Positions 1 to 6,097 of a stretch of DNA of 6,163 nt are shown in pieces. The translations under genes and the position numbers were made by a program. The notes under the pieces were generated by a model. That model made no database searches. It was given only the letters and a program-made list of their open reading frames with translations, and was not told where the DNA came from. The DNA is taken from NCBI GenBank assembly GCA_019454665.1, contig JACFNW010000146.1:1-6163 (forward strand). Reading direction: 5' to 3'. This DNA is from Fimbriimonadaceae bacterium. GTDB taxonomy: Bacteria; Armatimonadota; Fimbriimonadia; Fimbriimonadales; Fimbriimonadaceae. Each line of letters opens with the position of its first letter. Position 1 is the stretch's first letter.

Positions 1-186
1 CGCGATTACTCCTGGAAGCAGGAGCAGTGGGAAGATCTGTGGGAAGATCTGGTTCAACTACGTGTTGGCACGGAAGATCACTATATGGGCGCGATCGTGC
101 TTGAGACTATCGAGAGAAAGCACTTTCGCATCATCGACGGACAGCAACGTTTAGCCACGCTCACCGTTCTGATCTTAGCGTGCTGA
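1..186 (+). pseudogene. DUF262 (GmrSD-like) protein fragment, cut at the left window edge and prematurely stopped
   Basis: Frame 1 is open from the window edge to a TGA at 184-186. The 61 visible residues match the DUF262 N-terminal domain: an RDYSWKQEQW segment, then HYMGAIVLE, then the family hallmark IIDGQQRLATLTVLILA. In GmrSD-type type IV restriction enzymes the DGQQR motif belongs to the nucleotide-binding domain that serves restriction of modified phage DNA. Members of the family normally run several hundred residues beyond this motif. Here the match ends at codon 178-180, followed by one Cys and the stop. The 5' part lies outside the window. The stretch looks more A/T-rich than the genes to its right. 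Either the gene is truncated by recombination or insertion, or the sequence is chimeric here. A frameshift is less likely, because the stretch after 186 reads well as the end of a gene on the other strand. The domain identity is solid; calling it a pseudogene is an inference. Confidence 0.75.
28..51 (+). repeat. Perfect in-frame tandem 12-bp repeat
   Basis: TGGGAAGATCTG occurs twice back to back (28-39 and 40-51). It encodes the residues WEDL twice inside the DUF262 fragment. DUF262 proteins often have spaced W and L residues here, so the protein sequence may be normal, but exact identity at the nucleotide level suggests replication slippage or a recent duplication. Confidence 0.85.
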
Positions 187-546
187 CCTCGGCACACCGG
201 CCACATTCAAGCCCAAGTTGACATTGGTGGTGGTAGCCTTGAGCGACCACGAACCGCTCAAGCGGGCAGCGATCGAGAACGACTCCTGATCGCTTGCGAT
301 CCTTGTGGGAATCTGCACGGTGACCGTTCCCTTTGCAGTGAAACCGCTGGTCGCCATTTCGAACGTGTGGGAGCTCTTGAGGCCGTCCACCGACTCGGTG
401 GCGGGTTGCTTGCCGACGATCTCGGTGACGACTTCCGTTCTGACAAGCTTGTAGTACGGCTGGGCCATAGAGAAACACGCGAGAAGCATGCCGACTACGG
501 CCAGCGCTGGCCTAAATGCAATTCCAAAAGAGGATCGTTGACTCAT
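175..546 (-). CDS. Small exported hypothetical protein, C-terminus possibly truncated
   Basis: I do not recognise the family. The 123-residue product begins with a Sec-type signal: basic residues R4 and R12, then a hydrophobic stretch at about 13-27. Cleavage is plausible after SMA (residue 28). A lipobox-like LLAC at 21-24 makes a lipoprotein the alternative. The remainder is rich in alternating Thr, Val and Ser (residues 58-115), which suggests beta-strands. The ATG at 544-546 is well placed: the minus strand has GGAG 9 bases upstream. The gene lies downstream of the cytochrome gene on the same strand, with a 78-bp gap that holds a candidate promoter. The last codons (GVPRSAR, then TAA at 175-177) overlap the end of the DUF262 fragment on the other strand, so the natural C-terminus may be missing. 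A periplasmic or surface location is inferred from the signal only. Confidence 0.7.
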   Translation of the reverse strand: MSQRSSFGIAFRPALAVVGMLLACFSMAQPYYKLVRTEVVTEIVGKQPATESVDGLKSSHTFEMATSGFTAKGTVTVQIPTRIASDQESFSIAARLSGSWSLKATTTNVNLGLNVAGVPRSAR

Positions 547-582
547 GGTTTTGCTCCGCTCATCTGCAACATGAGCGCGTCT

Positions 583-588
583 ATTCTA
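583..588 (-). promoter_or_regulatory. Candidate extended -10 promoter element for the 175-546 gene
   Basis: Read on the minus strand, TAGAAT is preceded by TGT, which gives a TGn extended -10 arrangement about 37 bases upstream of the start codon. The hexamer expected at -35 (GTCCCT, 17-bp spacing) is poor. This is suggestive only; the gene could also be read through from the cytochrome operon. Confidence 0.3.
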
Positions 589-624
589 ACACGGAGCGTG
601 GCGTCAGGGACACCGACTAGGAAC

Positions 625-1893
625 TCAGTGCTTGATTCGCTCCCAGTACGCCGCGAAGTCGAACCCCGGGCTGTGGTCGGGCACGTGGCACGGGGCGCAC
701 GACCCCGCTCCCACCTTCGCCATTTTGCCCTTGCCCGGATCGGCGACATGCGCCGCGCCCGGACCGTGGCAACTCTCGCAGCCCACGTCGGCCAATTCGG
801 GCGTGAGCGCGCGCGACTTGAATCCCGCGTCGCGGTCGAGGCCGACCACGTGGCAGCCGACGCAGTCGGGGTCGGCGTCGTGGCCCGTCTTATCGAGCGT
901 GGCCAGCGCCCCGGCGTGTTGGGAGTCCTTCCACACCGTATAGGCTGCGGCGTGACAGATGCCGCACGCGTCCGAACCCGCGAACGCCTCGCCTTTGCTG
1001 CGCGGACGTCGGGCGAGGAGGTTCTCGGAGCGAACTCGGTCTTGGTACTCGCGGTAGAGGGCGGCGGCGCGTTCGTCGTCCACCAGATCCGCGCCGAGTT
1101 TGATCGGCTGGTATCCCCTGAGCGAACCCGCCGACCACTCCAGCCTGATGACGTGCTTGCCTTTCTCGCCGGGGCTGACCAGCCACGTCGCGCCCACCTT
1201 GACCGGTTCTTTGGGCGGGTCGCCGGGCGATCGGTAGACCACGAGGGCCAGCTCGGGGTGCGCTTCGGCCGTCCGGCGGGCGTCGTCGAGGCGACCGTCG
1301 AGCAGCAGGATCGGGACTTTGTGTTCGGTTTGGGCTTCGTCCACCAGCTCCTGCACCGCCGCGTTTACCGGCACCGCTTCATCTGCCAGTCTGGTCGCCA
1401 TCTGCGTCGCCTCCACCGAAGCCGCGCCTATCAGGAACGGGCCTTTGGTGCGGGTGCGAGGCAAACCAAGGGCACTTCCCGGCCCGAGGGAAAGCGTGGT
1501 CAGCCGGTCTTGGGAGAGCCGTGCGACGCTCGCCACGACGCCGGATCCGAGCCGAGCGTCGTCTGCCGACAAACCGATGGCATCCACGCCCAGGCTGGCC
1601 GTCAGTTCGGCCAGAGTCTCGGCCTTGAGTTCGCTTTGCCGGCCCAGGCCGCCAGCCAACGGCCCGAGTTCCAGCGACACGGTGCGTTCGGAGGCAGCGT
1701 TGCGGACGACGGTCGCCCTGCGCATCACGCCCCCGACCATTGGCTTCGCGCACCCGCATGGCGCCAGATACCCGGCGGTGTCGCCACCGACCACGATGGT
1801 CCACGTCTCGGGCTCGGCGCGGGGGAATGCGGCCAACCCGACGCCCAACGCGCCGAGCACCAGACACCAACGCTCAAGCCAGGACTTTGCCAC
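625..1893 (-). CDS. Exported tetraheme c-type cytochrome (cytochrome c554-like) with a 5'-nucleotidase-like N-terminal domain
   Basis: The 422-residue product has four CxxCH heme c sites at residues 310-314 (CGICH), 344-348 (CVGCH), 372-376 (CESCH) and 399-403 (CAPCH). The context of the first (YTVWKDSQHAGAL) and the third (CESCHGPGAAH) is typical of cytochrome c554-like multiheme proteins. H326, H338, H382 and H407 are possible distal ligands. The role is extracytoplasmic electron transfer; no catalytic partner is visible. A signal peptide covers residues 1-26 (basic K3 and R8, hydrophobic 10-23, cleavage near PRA). Residues 31-260 resemble the UshA/5'-nucleotidase-type metallophosphoesterase fold (GGDTAGYLAPCGC, GGVMRRA, LGVDAIGLSADDARLG). 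The usual DxH, GD and GNHE metal motifs are mostly absent, so phosphoesterase activity is doubtful. C46 and C48 form a CxC pair. The GTG start at 1891-1893 is forced by an in-frame TGA at 1897-1899. It lies 9 bp after the upstream gene's stop and has no clear Shine-Dalgarno, so translational coupling is likely. The cytochrome assignment is firm; the N-terminal fold is inferred. Confidence 0.92.
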   Translation of the reverse strand: MAKSWLERWCLVLGALGVGLAAFPRAEPETWTIVVGGDTAGYLAPCGCAKPMVGGVMRRATVVRNAASERTVSLELGPLAGGLGRQSELKAETLAELTASLGVDAIGLSADDARLGSGVVASVARLSQDRLTTLSLGPGSALGLPRTRTKGPFLIGAASVEATQMATRLADEAVPVNAAVQELVDEAQTEHKVPILLLDGRLDDARRTAEAHPELALVVYRSPGDPPKEPVKVGATWLVSPGEKGKHVIRLEWSAGSLRGYQPIKLGADLVDDERAAALYREYQDRVRSENLLARRPRSKGEAFAGSDACGICHAAAYTVWKDSQHAGALATLDKTGHDADPDCVGCHVVGLDRDAGFKSRALTPELADVGCESCHGPGAAHVADPGKGKMAKVGAGSCAPCHVPDHSPGFDFAAYWERIKH

Positions 1894-1902
1894 GGATCAC
1901 CA

Positions 1903-3519
1903 TCATCGGATGCGCGCCTGTACGGGCACTTGAAGCCGCGGCTGGCGAGCATCGTCGGTCGCAAGCGTCAACACAGCAGCGAAGCGCCCGATGAGCGCTT
2001 TGCCGTCGAAGACCACCGTGACGACCCAGTCGTCGTTGTTCGTCGCCTTCACCCACGTTGCCGAAAGGTGGGGGCTGTCCGATTCGATCTTCGTGATCCT
2101 GAAGGGCTGACCGGGACGCGAGACGCGGAAGGTCGCCGTCCGCTCGCTGCGACCGATCTCGCCGAAGTAGACGGACTCGGGCAACGCCACGATGCCCTTC
2201 TGAACGGAAAACCCGTAATCTATGGCGGGGAAACGCTCGTCCGAGGTCCGCACCACGACATTCCCGATGTTGCGGCCCGCCGGAAGCGCTTCGTCGAGTT
2301 TGACCCCGATCTTGTAGCCGCTCGCTTGCCCCTTGCCAGGCACGTTGCCCTTGAACGGGGCGGCAGACACCACGCCGTTGACGCCCAGGATGTCGAGCGA
2401 CGTCAGCGAAAGCTTCACGCCTTCGGCGACCAAGAGGTAGAGGTCGAACGCGGTGCTTCCTTGTTCTGCCGCAACCACGACGTCGCCCTTGGGGTTGTGG
2501 AACTGCCACAACGGCTCGACGTGCATCTCGAACTGGAACGCCCGCGTTGGCTTTTCAACGTCGTTGGAGAGGATTTCGATGCGCTTGGCCAGGTCGCCGG
2601 TAAAGTCCACCGTGTTGACGAACACGGGCACGAGCACCGTATCGCCCGGCTTGATGGGCGGGATCGGGCGCAGCGACAGGCACGTGCAATCGGGAATCAG
2701 AGACACTTGGAGCGGCGCGTTGCCGAGGTTGGACAACTGGATCGAGAACTGAGACGCGTCGCCTTGGCGGACGGGCGTGCCCCGGTAGCTCATGGGGTCC
2801 ATGAACAGTTTGGGTTTGGCGGGCTCGACCGGCTTGCCCACTTCGGCGAGCTTGCGGTGCTCCTCGGCGGAATCCAGCATCTGGATCGCCACTCGCGCCT
2901 CGAACGGCTGGACGTTGACCTTTCTCAGTCCCGGGAGGTCCGACCGGCCCATCGCGGAGCCCTTGATCGGCGTCCACGCCATGCCGAAGTAAGCGCCGAT
3001 GGCGTAGAGCATCTCGTTGTGGATTTCGTCGGGCGTCGTGTCGCGTTCGGGCTTGCCGCGCTTGCGCGCGATGACGACCTCGAGTCGCGGGTCCGCCGGG
3101 TCTGTGCTGAAGAAGTGCTCCGCGCCTGGCGGATCGCCGCCCTCTCGGCCCGGGATGGACTCGACGAACGAGACGAGGACATCGGGCCGCCCTTGTTGGA
3201 CAAACTCCAGTCGGGGGACCAGCCTTTGCCAGTTCTGCACGGCCGCGTTCAACGTGTCCCGCAGTTCGGGCATCAGGGCCGGCGACACGTCGCTCTCGCG
3301 GATCGCGATGGTGAACCGCCGCTTGGGGAGGACGGACGCCATTCGGCGGGCGGCGTCCACGTCGCCCGACTTGAGCGATTCTTGGATCGCCAGACTGGCC
3401 TCGACGAACGCCTCGTTGGCGCCAGCGGGAACGACGGGACCCAGAGGATGGGCCGCCGATTGAGCCCAGACGATTGGAAGCAGCAGTGCGGTCAACATCG
3501 CGTGGCGAGCGGAACGCAC
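1903..3519 (-). CDS. Exported protein: degenerate metzincin (matrixin-like) domain plus DUF1573 and Ig-like domains
   Basis: The 538-residue product has a signal peptide (R2, R5; hydrophobic 8-19; cleavage near AQS-AA). Residues 67-216 read like a matrixin/metzincin domain: NWQRL...LEFVQQGRPDVLVSFVESI, then a helix at 172-182 (YAIGAYFGMAW), then M190 in GSAM at the Met-turn position, then ARVAIQML. The expected HExGHxxGxxH has become YAxGAxxGxxW, so no zinc ligand or catalytic Glu remains. Residues 250-335 are a DUF1573 domain: FSIQLSNLGNAPLQV, the CTC pair C278/C280, IKPGDTVLVPV, and EILSND. Residues 336-440 and 441-538 look like two more Ig-like beta-sandwiches (for example LPESVYFGEIGRSERTATF). 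The GTG start at 3517-3519 is preferred over the ATG at 3496-3498 because it keeps the basic n-region; a weak AAGAG lies 11 bases upstream. The gene is first in an operon with the tetraheme cytochrome. A structural, binding or redox-scaffold role outside the cytoplasm is inferred; no enzymatic activity is expected. Confidence 0.85.
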   Translation of the reverse strand: MRSARHAMLTALLLPIVWAQSAAHPLGPVVPAGANEAFVEASLAIQESLKSGDVDAARRMASVLPKRRFTIAIRESDVSPALMPELRDTLNAAVQNWQRLVPRLEFVQQGRPDVLVSFVESIPGREGGDPPGAEHFFSTDPADPRLEVVIARKRGKPERDTTPDEIHNEMLYAIGAYFGMAWTPIKGSAMGRSDLPGLRKVNVQPFEARVAIQMLDSAEEHRKLAEVGKPVEPAKPKLFMDPMSYRGTPVRQGDASQFSIQLSNLGNAPLQVSLIPDCTCLSLRPIPPIKPGDTVLVPVFVNTVDFTGDLAKRIEILSNDVEKPTRAFQFEMHVEPLWQFHNPKGDVVVAAEQGSTAFDLYLLVAEGVKLSLTSLDILGVNGVVSAAPFKGNVPGKGQASGYKIGVKLDEALPAGRNIGNVVVRTSDERFPAIDYGFSVQKGIVALPESVYFGEIGRSERTATFRVSRPGQPFRITKIESDSPHLSATWVKATNNDDWVVTVVFDGKALIGRFAAVLTLATDDARQPRLQVPVQARIR

Positions 3520-3677
3520 CGATCGCGCCGCTCTTGCTGATGATAGACGTTTGGGCGGGCCCAGGGCTTCGGTCCAGCCGCGTCCGCGAGGCTGGATGGG
3601 ACTTTGAGCCGATTCGCGTCGCCGCTTTACCCTATGATGAGTCTGCGGCCGCGTCGGTCGCGTCTGGAGTCATACCG
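3520..3677. other. Divergent intergenic region between the metzincin/DUF1573 gene and the small membrane-protein gene
   Basis: The 158 bp hold no gene I can support. Visible elements are a + strand -10-like TATGAT at 3633-3638 with no well-spaced -35 (TTGAGC at 3604-3609 is 23 bp away), a minus-strand TATCAT at 3540-3545 only 20 bp from the GTG, and a dyad TCCAGCC/GGCTGGA (3573-3579 and 3590-3596, 10-nt loop). The dyad could be an operator or a transcript hairpin. None of these is decisive. Confidence 0.35.
3666..3669 (+). promoter_or_regulatory. Ribosome binding site deciding the start of the 61-residue membrane protein
   Basis: GGAG lies 8 bases before the ATG at 3678-3680. The reading frame is open further upstream to 3474, but that extension would overlap the divergent gene and lacks such a site. 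The short form is therefore preferred. Confidence 0.7.
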
Positions 3678-3863
3678 ATGAGGATCGTTGTTGCAATCTT
3701 GGTGGCCATTGCCGCGCTGTGGGTCGGCGGCATGGTGTTGAAACTCGCTTTGGGCATCCTGAACACCGTCTTGCCCATTCTGCTGTTGGCTGGCGTCGCC
3801 TACTTGGTGTACAGCATCGTGGCCAAGAAGCCGCTTGGCGGCGGACGGCGAACTCTGCCGTAA
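3678..3863 (+). CDS. Small two-helix inner-membrane protein, function unknown
   Basis: The 61-residue product is almost entirely hydrophobic. Residues 3-24 and 29-49 form two likely transmembrane helices, followed by a basic tail (KKPLGGGRRTLP) that should sit in the cytoplasm by the positive-inside rule. A GGAG 8 bases upstream supports the ATG at 3678. The frame continues upstream to 3474, but that part encodes low-hydrophobicity sequence antisense to the 5' end of the metzincin/DUF1573 gene and is discarded. No family is recognised. The gene stands alone, divergent from the cytochrome operon and convergent with the pilin operon, and ends 17 bp before a terminator hairpin. A real gene is likely; its role is unknown. 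Confidence 0.7.
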   Translation: MRIVVAILVAIAALWVGGMVLKLALGILNTVLPILLLAGVAYLVYSIVAKKPLGGGRRTLP

Positions 3864-3880
3864 CGCCCTCGGGCAAACGG

Positions 3881-3915
3881 AAACGCCGCCGACCCTTGCG
3901 GGTCCGGCGGCGTTT
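3881..3915. terminator. Bidirectional hairpin terminator between convergent genes
   Basis: The arms AAACGCCGCCGACCC (3881-3895) and GGGTCCGGCGGCGTTT (3900-3915) pair over 15 bp with one bulged G and a TTGC loop. The hairpin lies between the stop at 3863 (+) and the stop at 3932 (-). The terminal A/T pairs supply a short T run in both directions, but neither side has a long U tract, so efficiency may be moderate. Confidence 0.75.
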
Positions 3916-3931
3916 CGTGTAGTCGGGAGCC

Positions 3932-4156
3932 CTACTTGCGGCCCATTTCTTCGGCGTTGACGACCGGAGCGTTGCTCATGTCGCCCGAGGGGTCGGTGTT
4001 GCCGCCCACTTCGCCGTCCTTCGAGACGCCTTCGAGGGTACCCACGACGTTGGGCTTTTCCTCGGCCCCCAGCGACCGCATGCCCATGAAGGCGGCGGCG
4101 CCGACGGCGAGGACGACGACCACGACGAGCAGCGCGGTCTTCTTCTTGTCATCCAT
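3932..4156 (-). CDS. Small membrane-anchored protein, second gene of the pilin operon
   Basis: The 74-residue product has a charged N-terminus (MDDKKK), one hydrophobic helix at about residues 8-26 (ALLVVVVVLAVGAAAF), and a polar, low-complexity tail rich in Gly, Asp, Asn and Glu that is probably disordered. The topology is likely N-in, with the tail outside the membrane. The ATG at 4154-4156 lies 6 bp after the prepilin stop, and no good Shine-Dalgarno is visible, so it is probably translated by coupling. No family is recognised. Position and topology suggest an accessory to the pilin-like protein, such as export, assembly or anchoring; this is inference from context. It ends 16 bp before the shared hairpin. 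Confidence 0.7.
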   Translation of the reverse strand: MDDKKKTALLVVVVVLAVGAAAFMGMRSLGAEEKPNVVGTLEGVSKDGEVGGNTDPSGDMSNAPVVNAEEMGRK

Positions 4157-4162
4157 GGTCGC

Positions 4163-4999
<837 letters not shown>

Positions 5000-5028
5000 C
5001 GTTGAGTAGTCCTTGGTGGGGTTTTGCC

Positions 5029-5048
5029 GTCCAGACTTGCGTCCAGAC
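5029..5048. repeat. Direct repeat GTCCAGAC in the prepilin 5' region
   Basis: GTCCAGAC occurs at 5029-5036 and 5041-5048, separated by TTGC (period 12, about one helical turn). It lies between the candidate prepilin -10 and the start codon. CTTGCGTC also recurs at 5036-5043 and 5064-5071. Same-face spacing is compatible with a regulator site, but no binding protein can be named. Confidence 0.5.
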
Positions 5049-5054
5049 AACACC

Positions 5055-5060
5055 AGTATA
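5055..5060 (-). promoter_or_regulatory. Candidate -10 element of the prepilin operon
   Basis: Read on the minus strand the hexamer is TATACT, 55 bases upstream of the prepilin ATG. The best -35 candidate, TTCACC, is at a 19-bp spacing, which is longer than ideal. Plausible but weak. Confidence 0.35.
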
Positions 5061-5216
5061 CAGGCTTGCGTCATCTTTTGGTGAATGCGTTCATCTTGCC
5101 CAGGATCCCCACGGGGGCTTGGCGCGCCGCGGCGTCGGTCATGAACGTGCCGACTCGGCTTCTCGCCTGCCAGCCCAGAGCGGCGGAGACGACTTTGAAA
5201 AAATCGTCCCAAAGGG

Positions 5217-5245
5217 TTGCCTTCGCAGGAAACCTGTGCTAGACT
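5217..5245 (+). promoter_or_regulatory. Sigma-70-type promoter of the PEP-CTERM gene
   Basis: The -35 TTGCCT (5217-5222) and -10 TAGACT (5240-5245) are separated by exactly 17 bp. A TGC directly before the -10 gives an extended -10 element. Transcription would start near 5252 and leave a leader of about 48 nt. This is the best promoter in the window. Confidence 0.6.
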
Positions 5246-5285
5246 GTGTTCAGATTCGGGCGTCAGACCCGGACGAACATCGCCT

Positions 5286-5290
5286 AGGAG
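5286..5290 (+). promoter_or_regulatory. Ribosome binding site of the PEP-CTERM gene
   Basis: AGGAG lies 9 bases before the ATG at 5300-5302, which fixes the start and gives an intact signal peptide. Confidence 0.75.
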
Positions 5291-5299
5291 TAGGTTCAT

Positions 5300-6046
5300 A
5301 TGAAGCGTTTCGCCATCGCAGCCGTCGTTTCTGTTGTCGCGTCTTCGTCCTTTGGACAGACCATTTTCAACGATTTTGAAGCCGCCACCGTCGGCAATGC
5401 GGACATGTTCCGCCTGCCGAACTTCTCGGGCTCGACCAGCGGTCAGCTCGACACCGGCGGTCCGAACATCGCCCAAGTCGCGGCCGGCTTCGGCACCAAC
5501 ACGACCAACGTCCTTCAGGTCTCGTGGCAATTCACGGGCACGGGCAACTGGCTCCGCCTCACCACGTTCGGCGGAGCGCGCGTCCCAAATCCCCTGGTTG
5601 ATCTCAACCAGCACCTGAAGTTCGACATCTACACCGATTCGCCGCTCCGGATCGCTCTCGGCATCCGGGAGACGGGCGGCACCGGGCCTGTCGGCGGCAA
5701 CGGCGGTACCAGCGGCAACATCGAGTGGGTCGGCACGTCCACCACGATGAACAGCGCCACCCCCGCTGGCATGGGGGTGACCACGGGAAGCTGGAACACG
5801 GTTTCGGTCCATCTCAAAGGCGCCCCAGCCCTGGGTTTTGCGGGCGCGACGGTCAACGGCGTCCTTGATGGCGACTGGGGCGTGCTTGAACACATCGCGT
5901 TCCAAAAGGACGGCGCCGACGTCGGACCGCACACGGTGTACCTCGACAACTTCCGAGTGGACACGGTCCCGGAGCCCGGCACGATGATCGCCCTTGGCGC
6001 GGGCCTGGCCGCTCTCGCAGCGCAACGCCGCCGCAAGACCGCCTGA
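5300..6046 (+). CDS. PEP-CTERM sorting-domain surface protein
   Basis: The 248-residue product has a Sec signal peptide (MKRF, hydrophobic 4-16, cleavage after SSFG at residue 19). At the C-terminus is a full PEP-CTERM tripartite signal: VPEPGT (PEP at 224-226), a hydrophobic helix at about 228-241, and a basic RRRK end. PEP-CTERM proteins are recognised by exosortase, cleaved near the PEP motif and placed at the surface or in exopolysaccharide. No exosortase is encoded in this window. Residues 20-222 are rich in Gly, Thr and Asn, with alternating hydrophobics and a closing HTVYLDNFRVD (211-221). That ending is typical of carbohydrate-binding-module-like beta-jellyrolls. Together with the opening FNDFEA, this suggests a CBM-like fold; the ligand is unknown. 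The gene has its own promoter and terminator, so it is probably monocistronic. Confidence 0.93.
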   Translation: MKRFAIAAVVSVVASSSFGQTIFNDFEAATVGNADMFRLPNFSGSTSGQLDTGGPNIAQVAAGFGTNTTNVLQVSWQFTGTGNWLRLTTFGGARVPNPLVDLNQHLKFDIYTDSPLRIALGIRETGGTGPVGGNGGTSGNIEWVGTSTTMNSATPAGMGVTTGSWNTVSVHLKGAPALGFAGATVNGVLDGDWGVLEHIAFQKDGADVGPHTVYLDNFRVDTVPEPGTMIALGAGLAALAAQRRRKTA

Positions 6047-6060
6047 GGTCCTGCGCTCTA

Positions 6061-6097
6061 AAAGAAAGACCCCTCGCCTGGCGAGGGGTCTTTCTTT
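6061..6097. terminator. Strong intrinsic terminator of the PEP-CTERM gene
   Basis: A perfect 17-bp inverted repeat: AAAGAAAGACCCCTCGC at 6061-6077 pairs with 6081-6097 around a CTG loop. Its GC core is followed on the + strand by TCTTTCTTT. It starts 14 bp after the TGA at 6044-6046. The A-rich left side makes it potentially bidirectional. Confidence 0.92.

Larger units (their letters stand above)
5000..5299. other. Divergent regulatory region between the prepilin and PEP-CTERM genes
   Basis: These 300 bp hold no gene I can support. They contain the promoter and ribosome binding site of the PEP-CTERM gene on the right, and the AAGGA site and a possible -10 of the prepilin on the left. Also present are a direct repeat at 5029-5048, a palindromic GGCGCGCC at about 5120, and a short GTCGG/CCGAC dyad near 5136-5156. 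The middle (about 5090-5200) shows nothing else clear. Confidence 0.6.

Noticed and set aside
600..614. Hairpin GGCGTC-AGG-GACACC downstream of the cytochrome gene as a terminator
   Set aside because: It is a 6-bp stem including a G-U pair, with a 3-nt loop and no T run after it on the minus strand. Too weak to call.
367..3540. A 1057-codon open frame on the + strand
   Set aside because: It is antisense to three minus-strand genes that have signal peptides, heme motifs and known domains. Its product is Arg/His/Gly-rich with no domain, as expected from the complement of high-GC codons.
3474..3677. N-terminal extension of the small + strand membrane protein
   Set aside because: It overlaps the divergent gene and the intergenic region. 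The GGAG site supports the ATG at 3678, and the extension has no membrane or domain character.
5000..6025. Extension of the prepilin frame upstream to 6025 on the minus strand
   Set aside because: It runs antisense through the whole PEP-CTERM gene. The prepilin leader and its ribosome binding site place the real start at 4999.
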